Shown here: in pieces, positions 22,684 to 31,800 of the stretch
Layout: each line of letters starts with the position of its first letter
Numbering within the stretch: the stretch's first letter is position 1
Origin: Candidatus Helarchaeota archaeon
Lineage (GTDB): Archaea > Asgardarchaeota > Lokiarchaeia > Helarchaeales > RDOG01
Reading direction: 5' to 3'
DNA: 34,702 nucleotides
NCBI GenBank assembly: GCA_029838215.1
Contig: JALGVI010000026.1
Span: forward strand, 1 to 34,702
Notes under the pieces: generated by a model
The model's database searches: none
Seen by the model: only the letters and a program-made list of their open reading frames with translations
What the model was told of the DNA's origin: nothing
Translations under genes and position numbers: made by a program

Positions 22684-24600
22684 TTATTTTAACCGAACCG
22701 CTTCCAAGTTGAAAGGTGCACGCGTTTCCACCCGAGAAACTTTATGAAGAGCACTTGCTAATGCAATGCATTTGGACTCTTCACCATGAACCGTAAGTAT
22801 GCGTTCGGGTTTTGGGTGCATTTTTCTCAAATATTCAATGAGTTGTTGCCTTGAAGAGTGTCCGGAGAACCCTTCATTCGTAAAAATTTTCATGTTTACT
22901 TTGACAGGGCGAACCTTTCCATCTTCATCTTTCAATGGGATTTCACGATATCCCTTCTGGATTCGGCGTCCCAGGGTTCCTTCGACCTGATAGCTTACAA
23001 AAATTAACGTGTTTTTCTCATTTTGGGCCAACATTCGGAAATATTCAACGCTTGGTCCTCCGTTTAACATGCCACTTGTTGCAAGGATCACGCAAGGTTC
23101 TCCTTTTACAATTTCAGGTCGGATTGTTGAACCATCAACGATCTTGAATGCTTCAGAAAGAAATGGATTGTGTCCCTGATGGAAGATCATGTCTTTTAGA
23201 TCGTGTGAGAGATATTCGGGATGCGTTGTATGTATTGCAGTGGCCTCAGAAATCATGCCATCAATATACACGGGGACTTCAGTCAAGATACGTCGTTGCA
23301 TGAATTCCTCCAGAGTGATGATAAGTTCCTGAGCTCTTCCAACAGCAAGCACGGGTATGAGGACTTTTCCACCACGCTTGACCGTGAAATTAATTTTTTC
23401 CACGAGTTGGCGTTCGGCTTCTCGCCTTGAGGGTTGGCTATCTGAAGGTCCACCATAAGTGCTTTCCAAGATGAGTGTTTCTATTCGAGGGAAAGAACAA
23501 GTTGCAGGTTCTAATAAGCGAGTTTTTGCAAATTTAAAGTCTCCAGTATATGCTAAATTATACATTCCATCATTAATGTGCAAGTGAACGATTGCAGAAC
23601 CTAAAATATGTCCTGCATTGTGAAGCGTCAAACGAACATCAGGAGCGATATCTGTTACTTCTTGATATTCAAGCGGAATCGTGTGAAGAACCATTTTCTT
23701 TATGTCTTTTTGACTGTATGGAGACACCTTTCCTTCTCTCTCCGAGATGTCAAGGTAGTCAATCTGTAATAGAGTCATTAGGTTCCTCGTGGCTTTTGTC
23801 GTGTAAACAGGACCTCGAAATCCGTATTTGTAAAGGAATGGTATGAAGCCATGATGATCGAGATGAGCGTGAGAAACGATAACAGCATCCAGATCCTCTA
23901 TGTTAAACTCCGGGAGGTCAAGTTTTGGATAGAAATTATTGCTATTTCCAACATTTACACCACAGTCCATTAAGACATTGCTTTCAGGAGTTTGAATTAG
24001 GAAGCATGACCTGCCGACTTCTCGGGCACCTCCAAATGAACATAATCGAATCCAGTATCCGCGTTCTTCCTTCAGATACAAGGGACGATGGATGCGAGCT
24101 CCAATATTCTTTAGTATTTTTTTCCGTTCCATGCTCCCTTTCTGAAGGACATCACGAATGCCGTCAATCATTCGACTTTGAAGAGGTGGTGTTCGCACGA
24201 CAGAAGGTCGCCACAGCACGGTTCTCGTGATTTCTTTTAATGTTGTACCATTTCTTCCAATGACAAGACCGGGTTTTTTGGCTTCAATTATGACTTCACC
24301 GACATTATGATCAAATTTGATATCAGTAACGCCAGCTTTTTCAGGACATAGTTCGTGAATGATTTTTTTTGTTTCTTCTTCTTCCATTCGCACGCTTGGG
24401 TCAGACCTGATCACGATTCGCTTTCTAATTAGTTTTGCTAATTCCTTGATTGTTTCACGAAAATCTATGAGAACGCGTGGATTTTTTGAATAGATGGCGA
24501 TCTCCGGTCCTTCAAACTCGATTTGAGTAACTTCAGATTTGGGTGGAATATTTTTTAAAATATATTGTTTTAATTCATCTAATACGGCTTGAGAATACAT
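22684..24600 (-). CDS. fttA: aCPSF1/FttA: KH-domain beta-CASP ribonuclease, transcription terminator
   Basis: This 638-aa archaeal homologue of the eukaryotic 3'-end endonuclease CPSF73 cuts nascent RNA and causes termination. Two N-terminal KH-like domains (about 1-70 and 75-140; the second has LVIGRNGTTLKEI) precede a metallo-beta-lactamase fold. That fold carries GGAREVGRSCFLI and the zinc motif HAHLDHHG (244-251), then NAGHILGSA and YTGDFKF. A beta-CASP insert follows, with STYGGPSD and LIPVLAVGRAQELI. The C-terminal FTNEGFSGHSSRQQL and TVHGEE motifs complete the active site. Length is normal and no key residue is missing. GGAG precedes the ATG. It follows psmB by 54 bases on the same strand. 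Confidence 0.96.
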   Translation of the reverse strand: MYSQAVLDELKQYILKNIPPKSEVTQIEFEGPEIAIYSKNPRVLIDFRETIKELAKLIRKRIVIRSDPSVRMEEEETKKIIHELCPEKAGVTDIKFDHNVGEVIIEAKKPGLVIGRNGTTLKEITRTVLWRPSVVRTPPLQSRMIDGIRDVLQKGSMERKKILKNIGARIHRPLYLKEERGYWIRLCSFGGAREVGRSCFLIQTPESNVLMDCGVNVGNSNNFYPKLDLPEFNIEDLDAVIVSHAHLDHHGFIPFLYKYGFRGPVYTTKATRNLMTLLQIDYLDISEREGKVSPYSQKDIKKMVLHTIPLEYQEVTDIAPDVRLTLHNAGHILGSAIVHLHINDGMYNLAYTGDFKFAKTRLLEPATCSFPRIETLILESTYGGPSDSQPSRREAERQLVEKINFTVKRGGKVLIPVLAVGRAQELIITLEEFMQRRILTEVPVYIDGMISEATAIHTTHPEYLSHDLKDMIFHQGHNPFLSEAFKIVDGSTIRPEIVKGEPCVILATSGMLNGGPSVEYFRMLAQNEKNTLIFVSYQVEGTLGRRIQKGYREIPLKDEDGKVRPVKVNMKIFTNEGFSGHSSRQQLIEYLRKMHPKPERILTVHGEESKCIALASALHKVSRVETRAPFNLEAVRLK

Positions 24601-24654
24601 TAAGATGTCTCCTGCGACAAGGAATACACTAGTTCTCCATTAAAGATGCAAGAA

Positions 24655-25335
24655 TTAAGTGGAAGTTGTGATTTCTCTGTTGGATTGTTTCAATTCTTCT
24701 AAAATTTCTTTTTCTGGGACTTCATGATAGCCATTCTTATCAATATATACAATATCAATACCATTTCCAGATCCAATATCTCGTTCTATGGCTGTACGGA
24801 CAGCATAAATTGCCAGAGTAATTGCATCCTTAATAATCATATCGGGTTTATATCCGTCTTCAAGAACAGCTATTGCAAACGTGGTTCCTGATCCCGTGGC
24901 GGTAACAGTTGTTTCTTCTATCAATGAACCAACAGGATCAAGAGAAAACACTCTAGCGCCAGATTTATCGAATCCTCCAATAAGAGATTGCGCATAGTAA
25001 GGGAACCAACGCCTTTCAAATAATATATTTGAAAAAAGTTGTGCGGCGGCCGCAACGGGTATTGGTTTTGGGTTCGGAATCCCGTGGTTTAAAGCATAAA
25101 GATTGCATTCAGCACTCATTATATCGACTAGTTGTTGTGCATCTGCAACAACCCCAGCAGTAGTCATGGCAATATGATCAACTATCTTATAGACTTTCTT
25201 CACGTGTTTATGAGCTACATAATAACCTTCAGTTGCACGTCGGTCAGTTCCGAAAACCACACCGTCCTTGCACGTGATTGCAATGGTGGTGGTTCCCGTG
25301 TGCTTTCCAAGAGTTGTTTTGGAATTAAGAATCAT
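24655..25335 (-). CDS. psmB: 20S proteasome beta subunit (catalytic)
   Basis: This is the catalytic beta subunit of the 20S proteasome, made as a precursor. The propeptide is 14 residues and ends in G; autocleavage would expose T15 as the nucleophile (TTTIAITCKDGVVFGTD). Catalytic partners are present at the correct spacing: D31 (mature D17) in GTDRRAT and K47 (mature K33) in HVKKVYKI. DPVGSLIEE and ATGSGTTFAI further on are also typical. Length is 226 aa. The alpha subunit is encoded separately at 10190-10918. The promoter must lie in the 260-base region shared with the divergent UPF0179 gene. Confidence 0.96.
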   Translation of the reverse strand: MILNSKTTLGKHTGTTTIAITCKDGVVFGTDRRATEGYYVAHKHVKKVYKIVDHIAMTTAGVVADAQQLVDIMSAECNLYALNHGIPNPKPIPVAAAAQLFSNILFERRWFPYYAQSLIGGFDKSGARVFSLDPVGSLIEETTVTATGSGTTFAIAVLEDGYKPDMIIKDAITLAIYAVRTAIERDIGSGNGIDIVYIDKNGYHEVPEKEILEELKQSNREITTST

Positions 25336-25525
25336 TACAAATTAACCTCAGTTCCAGTGAGTTTTTGAAAAACTTCAAAGAATTTTATATGAAGTAATAG
25401 ACCTCAAAAAGAAAATTTTAGAAAGAGGCAAGAGATCCTTCATAAAAACACAATTTAAACTTTATTGTCATACTACAAGAGAAGCTGTTTTACCGAAGAA
25501 GGATGCACGAATAAACAGTATCATG

Positions 25526-25537
25526 TCATCATGATGA
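25526..25537. promoter_or_regulatory. 12-bp palindrome in the psmB / UPF0179 intergenic region
   Basis: TCATCATGATGA is a perfect inverted repeat in the divergent promoter region 25336-25597. It lies about 60 bases before the UPF0179 start and nearly 190 bases before psmB. It may be a regulator site. Nothing else is clear in this intergenic stretch. Confidence 0.25.
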
Positions 25538-25597
25538 AGTTCAATACAATAAAGAGCACAATACAGTATTATCATTAATCATTTAGGAGTTGTGAAT

Positions 25598-26041
25598 TTG
25601 GACGGCATTATTACGATGATTTATTTCAAACAGGCTAAAATAGGTTATCAATTTCAGCACATTGGGGAATCAAAGGCCTGTAAAAGCTGCAAGTTATACA
25701 AGGCTTGTATTAAAAATCTTAAACTAAAAGCCATTTATGAGGTAATTGAAGTCAGGAACAAGATACACTATTGTCCTTTGATTGATGATGACGTGAAAGT
25801 TGTTAAAGTCAAGGAACTTCCCATCGATACTTATATTGACAGCAGCTCTGCATTTGAAGGAGCCATTATTACTTATCGTGGTCACGATTGTTCGGAAGAA
25901 AACTGTCCCCATCATGAAAAATGTTTTGATGAGAGGTTAGTAAGGGGCAGAAAGTACAAGATTTTGAAGATTATAGAAAACAAAAAGGTTCAATGTTTGA
26001 AAGGAAAGGCGTTAAAATTAGTTAAATTGAAAATAATTTAG
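25598..26041 (+). CDS. UPF0179 family cysteine-rich protein
   Basis: This protein (147 aa from the TTG at 25598) belongs to the archaeal UPF0179 family, whose function is unknown. Conserved cysteines lie in CKSCKLYKAC, HYCPL, HDCSEENCPHHEKC and VQCLKG, so it probably binds metal, perhaps zinc or an iron-sulfur cluster. EGAIITYRGHDC and VRGRKYKILKI match the family. AGGAG at 25585-25589 is 8 bases before TTG 25598, which I prefer to the GTG at 25592 (2-base spacing) or the ATG at 25616. It stands alone, divergent from psmB. Confidence 0.85.
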   Translation: MDGIITMIYFKQAKIGYQFQHIGESKACKSCKLYKACIKNLKLKAIYEVIEVRNKIHYCPLIDDDVKVVKVKELPIDTYIDSSSAFEGAIITYRGHDCSEENCPHHEKCFDERLVRGRKYKILKIIENKKVQCLKGKALKLVKLKII

Positions 26042-26139
26042 CTTTATTTCCATTCTGTGTAATACCAGAAGAATTTAAAATATTCGATGGATTCTACAAA
26101 TTAAGATTTTAATTTATCATGAGATGTGAAGTGACATAA

Positions 26140-27015
26140 ATGGGAAAAGCAAAGAAAGCCAAAAAACCCAAAAAAACAATAGAAACCACTTCAACAGATA
26201 CTAGCCCATCTACGTCAGGAAAGACCATTTCAGTCGGAGATAAAATTCTGATTAATACGGTCATAAAGAAGGCAGAAAATGGCGAAGTGATTGACACGAC
26301 TCTAAAAGACCTTGCCCAAAAAGCAGGAATTTTTGACGAAAGGCATAGATATGGACCGCAATTCATCGTAGTTGGAGAGAAATTCGTGTTCGATGAAGTC
26401 GATCACAAGCTTACTGAGATGAAAGTCGGAGAGAAACGAGAATTTGAACTCGAGAATCCCTTTGGGAAAAGAGATCCAAAGAATATAAAAATGTATTCGA
26501 TTCGAGAGTTCAAGAGAGCAAATATTGACGTCAAAAAAAGCATGGGAAGACGAGTCACTTTTAAGGGGCGTTCGGGTTACATCATAAGTGAACGTGGTGG
26601 ACGGGTTCGAATTGACTACAATCATCCCTTAGCCGATCAGAAGATCCTTTTTGAAGTAGAAATCGTAAAAAAACTCGAAGATCAACAGGAGCTCGTGAAC
26701 CAAATCCTTGAGATGAATTTTCAGGGAATTAATTTGGAAAAAGTCGAGATTAATTTTGAGGAGAAGAAAATTTCCATCAAGCTTCCGATGGAAGTGGCAT
26801 TGCAACAAAATGCGGCTTACGGCAAGTTCGGTGTATATCGATACATCACGGAGTACTTAAAGGATATTGAAGAAATCGAATTCAGAGAGGTTTTTACCAG
26901 GGATTTCATGAAACCGCCAGCATCCGATACCGAAACATCCGAAAAACCCTCCGAATCCTCAGAAACATCTGCAGAATCAGAAAATGACAAAAAACAAGGC
27001 GACGAATCTTCTTAA
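26140..27015 (+). CDS. FKBP-type peptidyl-prolyl isomerase (SlyD-like)
   Basis: This is a 291-aa folding helper that isomerises proline peptide bonds. A lysine-rich N-terminal tail (KKAKKPKKT) precedes the FKBP core at about 30-175. The core contains VGDKILINTVIKKAENGEVIDTT, PQFIVVGEKFVFDEVDHKLTEMKVGEKREFELENPFGKRDP and an IF insert (about 125-170). In the insert come GRRVTFKGRSGYIISERGGRVRIDYNHPLADQKILFEVEIVKKL, with the conserved DYNHPLA. A third domain (about 178-265) is typical of long archaeal FKBPs. The tail is rich in S, E, T and D (KPSESSETSAESEND). It is cytoplasmic: no signal peptide is seen. Confidence 0.9.
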   Translation: MGKAKKAKKPKKTIETTSTDTSPSTSGKTISVGDKILINTVIKKAENGEVIDTTLKDLAQKAGIFDERHRYGPQFIVVGEKFVFDEVDHKLTEMKVGEKREFELENPFGKRDPKNIKMYSIREFKRANIDVKKSMGRRVTFKGRSGYIISERGGRVRIDYNHPLADQKILFEVEIVKKLEDQQELVNQILEMNFQGINLEKVEINFEEKKISIKLPMEVALQQNAAYGKFGVYRYITEYLKDIEEIEFREVFTRDFMKPPASDTETSEKPSESSETSAESENDKKQGDESS

Positions 27016-27551
27016 TGTCCTTTACGAATGTACCAACCTCGATCCAAAATAACTTCTATCATTATTTCTTTTGGAAGAGCAGCCATAAATGATTTAGGAT
27101 CTTTTAACATCTTTCCTAACCCCAGAACATCGCCCTGTTCGTTTTCGAGTAAGACAAAAGCGTTCTTATTCAATTCAGGCAAGGGTGTCTTTATCCCTGA
27201 TTTAGGGATGTTTCTCCCGTATAATGCAGTTTGTTCTCCTTTTTCTAATAACACCACGCGTGGCATTGATAATCTTGCAATGACATCTAATGATTCCACG
27301 TCAAACCGAAATGAATCACGTCTAAACCGACCGATTCGGATTCCAACGTGTCGTGGCACGTTATCGTTTCTAATATTTTCAAGAAATTCGAGCAAACATC
27401 TTGAAGTCAAATAAACTTCTTTCCATTTACCTTCCCGAACGAGCAAGACATCATCTTGTTCGAGTAGATTCGTAAGATCCTTCTTGAATTGTTTTTTCAC
27501 GATTTCCTGCATTCGAAGACGTTCTGCGTCATGAATTTCTCGGATTATCAT
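27012..27551 (-). CDS. Nip7-like ribosome biogenesis protein with PUA domain
   Basis: This 179-aa protein matches Nip7, an RNA-binding factor for large-subunit maturation in eukaryotes and archaea. The N-terminal domain contains KEVYLTSRCLLEFLENIRNDNVPRHVGIRIGRFRRDSFRFDVESLDVIA. The PUA domain starts at about residue 100 with EKGEQTALYGRNIPKSGI, followed by VLLENEQGDVLGLGKML. It overlaps the m5C methyltransferase gene upstream by one base (TAATG), so the two are translationally coupled. A shared target in rRNA is plausible: yeast Nip7 works with the related methyltransferase Nop2. Confidence 0.9.
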   Translation of the reverse strand: MIIREIHDAERLRMQEIVKKQFKKDLTNLLEQDDVLLVREGKWKEVYLTSRCLLEFLENIRNDNVPRHVGIRIGRFRRDSFRFDVESLDVIARLSMPRVVLLEKGEQTALYGRNIPKSGIKTPLPELNKNAFVLLENEQGDVLGLGKMLKDPKSFMAALPKEIMIEVILDRGWYIRKGH

Positions 27552-28519
27552 TAAACTTCCTCAATTTTTCTCAATTTACAGATGAAGAAACCTTCAGTAT
27601 TATCCTTGAATGGATAAAATCGGCGTGTTTTCACCAGAGAGGGAGACAATGAGCGGTTGAAAATGTCAGTAAAACCGGGACTTCCACCATTCAAATCCAA
27701 GTTCGTGATTTCCACGTTTCCTTTTTCTAAGGCCTCTTGAATTACAAATTCATTCTCTTCAGGGGCGATAGAACAAGTCGAATATAGAATTTCTCCACCC
27801 TTCTTGACTGTTTGAATGGTTGCAATTAAAATATCTTTTTGGATTTGCGACATTTTCTCAATGTCCTCGAGTTCTCGGCTACGTTTCCGGGAAGCTTGAA
27901 TGCAAATCAATCCTTCCCCCGTGCAAGGAACATCGAGCAAGATCTTATCAGGAGTTATGCCTAATTCATGCAACGATCTTGCATCTTGTAAGAAACACAG
28001 GCAATTTTTCACGCCGCATCGAGACAGATTTGACCGCAGGGTAATGAGCCGATTCTTACGAAGCTCACACGCAATGAGAATTCCTTCATTGCTCATTATT
28101 TGGGCAAGATGAGATGTTTTCCCTCCTGGAGCCGCACAAGCATCAATGACAACATCAGTCGAAGATGGATTCAGGAGCAATCCTGCAAGCATTGAAGCCC
28201 TACTTTGAATGTAATAATAACCCATTAAATATTCTGTTGTCGCACCGAGAGAAAAGGGACTTTTTTCAATAAAGAACCCTTCAGGAATATCGGGAATGGA
28301 CATTAAAATAAATCCTTTTTTCTGAAGACGTTCTTGAAGGTCACGTGGTGAGATTTTTAACGTGTTCGCTCTGATCGTAGGTAACGGTGGAATTTCATTT
28401 CCTTGCAGAAAGGGAATGAGGTCATCTTCTCCAAACATTTCTAGATAACGAATCAACATGTAATCTAGATATCCGTGTTTTTCTGCAAGCTTTTTTAATT
28501 TATCAGGAGAAATTGACAC
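27551..28519 (-). CDS. RNA cytosine-C5 methyltransferase (NOL1/NOP2/NSUN family)
   Basis: This 322-aa enzyme methylates cytosine C5 in rRNA or tRNA using S-adenosylmethionine. Residues 1-100 form the substrate-binding region (PPLPTIRANTLK). VVIDACAAPGGKTSHLAQIM (about 123-142) binds SAM. LLDVPCTGEG holds C199, and YSTCSIAPEENE holds C249, the two cysteines used for product release and catalysis. It has no own PUA domain; the PUA protein Nip7 is encoded immediately downstream with a one-base overlap. The substrate (23S rRNA as for Nop2, or tRNA) cannot be decided from sequence. Confidence 0.92.
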   Translation of the reverse strand: MSISPDKLKKLAEKHGYLDYMLIRYLEMFGEDDLIPFLQGNEIPPLPTIRANTLKISPRDLQERLQKKGFILMSIPDIPEGFFIEKSPFSLGATTEYLMGYYYIQSRASMLAGLLLNPSSTDVVIDACAAPGGKTSHLAQIMSNEGILIACELRKNRLITLRSNLSRCGVKNCLCFLQDARSLHELGITPDKILLDVPCTGEGLICIQASRKRSRELEDIEKMSQIQKDILIATIQTVKKGGEILYSTCSIAPEENEFVIQEALEKGNVEITNLDLNGGSPGFTDIFNRSLSPSLVKTRRFYPFKDNTEGFFICKLRKIEEV

Positions 28520-28571
28520 TTTCGTTACCTAAAACATCAAGATTAAGGCGTTAAAAAAAATATCACAGTAA

Positions 28572-28675
28572 TGGTGCAGGAGAGGAGATTTGAACTCCCG
28601 ACATCCAGCATTTTGAAGGCTTCCTTTACGGAAGTTTCGTCAAGCTGGCGTCATAACCAACTAGACCACTCCTGC
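28572..28675 (-). tRNA. tRNA-Val (GAC) with canonical 37/38 intron
   Basis: Acceptor GCAGGAG (28675-28669) pairs with CTCCTGC (28582-28576). D arm, anticodon stem CCAGC/GCTGG and T arm GGGAG-TTCAAAT-CTCCT are complete. A 27-nt intron (28611-28637) splits the anticodon loop. Its central helix TTGA/TCAA, flanked by 3-nt bulges CGA and AAT, is a perfect bulge-helix-bulge and fixes the cuts. The mature loop is TTGACGT, so the anticodon is GAC (Val). The discriminator is A and CCA is encoded (28574-28572). Confidence 0.92.
28611..28637 (-). other. 27-nt intron of tRNA-Val at position 37/38
   Basis: Bounded by a textbook bulge-helix-bulge. The intron forms an internal hairpin (CTTCC/GGAAG with a five-base loop). 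Confidence 0.85.
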
Positions 28676-28947
28676 ATCTTTTTAATAACTTTCAAGCGAT
28701 GTCGCGGATTAAAAAAAAGATATTAACTTAATAAATTTTACTAAAACTACTTATAAAAAGAGGTTTCGATAAAATCAAAGCATGTTCAAACACGGAATTT
28801 TAACAGGTAACAAAAAAAACGGCAGTTCTTGGATGATGTAAAGGAAAAACACGTCAGTTTCCATTCTGTTCTTCATGACACGGACGTTTAGAAATAAATA
28901 AAATTCTTTATAAAGAAACGATCGATAATTATCAAGTTGAATCAACG

Positions 28948-30303
28948 ATGAAGTCCTTAAAAGATCTCCTCGAACCTCATTCCTACAAGCGAATATTCTT
29001 TGTAGGCGTGATCATTTACGTGGTTATTTACATTATAATTTTCATTATCACCAACGTATTTTTCATGATTGATGCGACCATCCGTCCGGGTTTCATGCGT
29101 AACATGTTTTTTGATTTTTATTATTTTTATCAACAGCAAGGATGGGCAATTACCCACGGACTTATCCCAAACTTGCATTACATTCCTCTTTACCCAATCG
29201 TTGCTGAATATTATATGGCTCTTTTTACGCTCTTTGGACAGAATCCTCACATGGCTCGAATCTTTCAGCTTCTTCTAGTCCTTTCGACGTTATGGGTGGG
29301 GCTTGATATCATTAAATTAATCAAGTTAGAAAATCCAAAAGTTCATTTTTTTCTATTGATAATATCGCTTCCTTTCGTCGTATTTGCCATTTATGAAATA
29401 AATTATGATATTTTAGTCGTATTTTTCATGATCTTGGCGATTGATTTTTTTCTTCGAAAGAACTTCGTTGTCACGGGAATTTTTCTTGGGTTGGGTTTCG
29501 GAACAAAGCTATTTCCCATCATTTTGGCAATCCCCATCATGATTCATCTCATTAAAAACAAGAAATTAAAAGAATTAATCCTGTTTTTATTATCATGTAT
29601 TGGAACCATAGCAGCCTTATACATGCCTTTTGCCATACTTGCTACTATCCAGCAAGGAACAGGAATTTTTGGAGTTATTTCCAATTTCATTGACTTTATT
29701 TTAGCTCCCATGTCATATTTTGATGATAAACCGTTAAATCTTCCATTTTATTTCTTTCAAATCTTTGGTGTTGATAAATTTTTCTTGAAAGTGGTACAAG
29801 CGTTACTTGCTTTTGGTCTAGTGTTGGTTTTTTCGGTTTATCACGTCTGGAAGCATCAAGAGGCAGACGTCCCGTTTCTTTTTAGTGCACTCATCATTTT
29901 CTTTTTCTTTCAACCTTACATAATGCCTTGGTATTTCATTTGGATAACGGTCATTTATCACCTGATTTACAAGGAAAAGCCAGAAGTAGAATATGCCATC
30001 CATCAACCTCTTCTCATAGGGAATTGTTTGGTGTATGCCGTTGAGGGTTTTTTCCTCAAGTATTTTCTTCTTTATCAAATAATGTCGAATGATGATTGGA
30101 ATTATGCCTACATGCTTCCTAACGGATTCATTTTGCCGGCAATAGTAATAGGTTTCATCACGGCATACATGCAAGTGCTTGTTCTCATTTTTCTGACAAC
30201 TAATAAGTGGAAATACCAAAAAATCTTAATTGGTATCAACATTGCACTCATCATAGTAACGGTTATCTTGTTACCAATTGCCATTTTCATTCACAATATC
30301 TAA
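28948..30303 (+). CDS. GT-C-type membrane glycosyltransferase, paralogue 1 (GT87/DUF2029-like)
   Basis: This 451-aa protein has about ten membrane helices. The N-terminal SLKDLLEPHSYKRIF is followed by the first helix. The first outer loop has DFYYFYQQQGWAI and PLYPIVAEYY, where acidic residues sit as in GT-C mannosyl- or arabinosyltransferases using polyprenyl-phosphate sugars. ARIFQLLLVL and GFGTKLFPIILAIPIM (about 185-200) follow. Then come FFFFQPYIMPWYFIW (about 313-327) and a C-terminal helix pair. I infer transfer of a sugar from a lipid carrier at the outer face of the membrane; donor and acceptor are unknown. It is the first of three tandem paralogues. Confidence 0.75.
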   Translation: MKSLKDLLEPHSYKRIFFVGVIIYVVIYIIIFIITNVFFMIDATIRPGFMRNMFFDFYYFYQQQGWAITHGLIPNLHYIPLYPIVAEYYMALFTLFGQNPHMARIFQLLLVLSTLWVGLDIIKLIKLENPKVHFFLLIISLPFVVFAIYEINYDILVVFFMILAIDFFLRKNFVVTGIFLGLGFGTKLFPIILAIPIMIHLIKNKKLKELILFLLSCIGTIAALYMPFAILATIQQGTGIFGVISNFIDFILAPMSYFDDKPLNLPFYFFQIFGVDKFFLKVVQALLAFGLVLVFSVYHVWKHQEADVPFLFSALIIFFFFQPYIMPWYFIWITVIYHLIYKEKPEVEYAIHQPLLIGNCLVYAVEGFFLKYFLLYQIMSNDDWNYAYMLPNGFILPAIVIGFITAYMQVLVLIFLTTNKWKYQKILIGINIALIIVTVILLPIAIFIHNI

Positions 30304-30308
30304 TTTAG

Positions 30309-31751
30309 GTGTTGCAAATCGCTCGAGTTACAGAAACGCCATCAGAGGACGAAGTAAAGGATGAAGAATCAGAAGATGATCAAGGCGGATCTAAATTCAA
30401 GCTAAAATCTTTAGGCGATTTGCTTGAACCTTACTCCATGAAGCAAATTTTTCTCATGGGAATTGCAATTTACGTGGTGGCATATTTTGTCATTCTTATT
30501 GCCACCAATGTCATGATTTTTATGACGAATCTTTACAATGTTGAAGAAATGTGGTTCCTATTTTACGATTTTCGCCGTTGGTATTTATGGGAAGGAAGAC
30601 ACATTATTAGTGGTCAAATTCCCTTCTTGCATTATGTCCCTGTTTATCCGATCATCGCAGAATATTATCTCGCATTATTCACGTTATTCGGACAAAATCC
30701 GCACGTGGCGCGAATCTTTCAACTCATCTTGATCTTGGGGACTCTTTGGGTTGGATTAGACATCATTAAAATAATCAAGCTAGAAAATCCCAAAGCGCAT
30801 TTTTTCTTGTTAATTATCACGACTCCTTTCTTTATTTTCACGCTTTATCAAATAAATTTTGATATTCTTGTTGTTTTTTTCATGTTCATTGCAATTGATT
30901 TCTGTCTGCGCCACAAATATTTGATCACCGGTGTCGCTCTGGGTCTCGGATTTTTGACAAAACTATTCCCGATAATTCTAACAATTCCAATAATCATAAT
31001 GGTGACAAAAAACAAAGAATTGAAGAATCTCCTGTTTTTTCTCGTTGGTTGCATTGGCTCAATCGTTGCAGTTGCTCTACCTTTTGTCATTATTGTAACT
31101 ATTTCTCAGGGATCGGGGGTAATCGGTGTTATCATGAATTTTGTGACGGTGCTCATAGCCCCACTTTCATTTTTAGATGATAAGCCACTTACGATTCCTT
31201 TTCTTTTCTTTCAGCTGATAGGTATAAACAAAACATTCTTGAAGCTCTTCCAAGCATTCGTAGCTTTCGGGTTGGTTGCTGTTTTTGTAATAAACCAGGC
31301 TAGAAAAGGACGAAATTTGGATCTTCCGTTAATTTTCAGCGCGATGGTGATTTTCTTTCTATTCCAACCTTACATCATGCCGTGGTATCTTATTTGGATC
31401 ATTCCGGTGTATCAACTCATTTACAAGAAAAGACCCGAAATAGAATATGGAATTCATCAATCGCTCGTTGTATTAAATTATTACGTTTACGGATTAACGG
31501 GATATATGATGATGAAGGAGGTATGGATGGATATAATGCCGGGGTCATTTTTGGATTATGCACTACTCTTACCTGCAGGTGCAATCATCCCCATTTTCAT
31601 TGCAATCTTTATGGTTGCGTACATTCAAGTTTTGGTTCTCATATTTTTTGCAACGAATCGTTGGAAATATCAGAAGATCTTAATTCCCTTGAATTTGGGT
31701 CTCATGATCGCTAGCATTTCATTAGTTCCTCTTGCAATAATGATTTATTGA
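30309..31751 (+). CDS. GT-C-type membrane glycosyltransferase, paralogue 2
   Basis: This 480-aa protein is closely similar to the 451-aa gene upstream along its whole length. For example, FGQNPHVARIFQL, TLWVGLDIIKIIKLENPKAHFFLLI and FLFQPYIMPWYLIW each have near-identical counterparts. It differs by a 29-residue acidic N-terminal extension (SEDEVKDEESEDDQGG) before the shared SLGDLLEPYSMKQIF. The start is a GTG at 30309 or a TTG at 30312; AGGTG overlaps it. It begins 5 bases after the stop of paralogue 1, so the pair is one transcript. It is likely a recent duplication with a modified cytoplasmic N-terminus. Same inferred role as paralogue 1. Confidence 0.75.
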   Translation: MLQIARVTETPSEDEVKDEESEDDQGGSKFKLKSLGDLLEPYSMKQIFLMGIAIYVVAYFVILIATNVMIFMTNLYNVEEMWFLFYDFRRWYLWEGRHIISGQIPFLHYVPVYPIIAEYYLALFTLFGQNPHVARIFQLILILGTLWVGLDIIKIIKLENPKAHFFLLIITTPFFIFTLYQINFDILVVFFMFIAIDFCLRHKYLITGVALGLGFLTKLFPIILTIPIIIMVTKNKELKNLLFFLVGCIGSIVAVALPFVIIVTISQGSGVIGVIMNFVTVLIAPLSFLDDKPLTIPFLFFQLIGINKTFLKLFQAFVAFGLVAVFVINQARKGRNLDLPLIFSAMVIFFLFQPYIMPWYLIWIIPVYQLIYKKRPEIEYGIHQSLVVLNYYVYGLTGYMMMKEVWMDIMPGSFLDYALLLPAGAIIPIFIAIFMVAYIQVLVLIFFATNRWKYQKILIPLNLGLMIASISLVPLAIMIY

Positions 31752-31800
31752 AAAGAATGAAAATAGATTGCAGTTAGTTCATTAATCAATCTATTAACTA

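Noticed and set aside
25531..25560. ATGATGA C-box-like motif in the psmB-UPF0179 gap
   Set aside because: No D box at the right distance; it is part of a 12-bp palindrome instead.
28782..28841. 19-codon frame starting MFKHGILTGN upstream of the glycosyltransferases
   Set aside because: It is too short to judge, with no clear ribosome-binding site. The 272-base region 28676-28947 otherwise shows only A/T-rich promoter-like sequence.
29818..30219. 133-codon minus-strand frame opposite glycosyltransferase paralogue 1
   Set aside because: It is antisense to a conserved membrane protein and has no initiation signal or recognisable domain.
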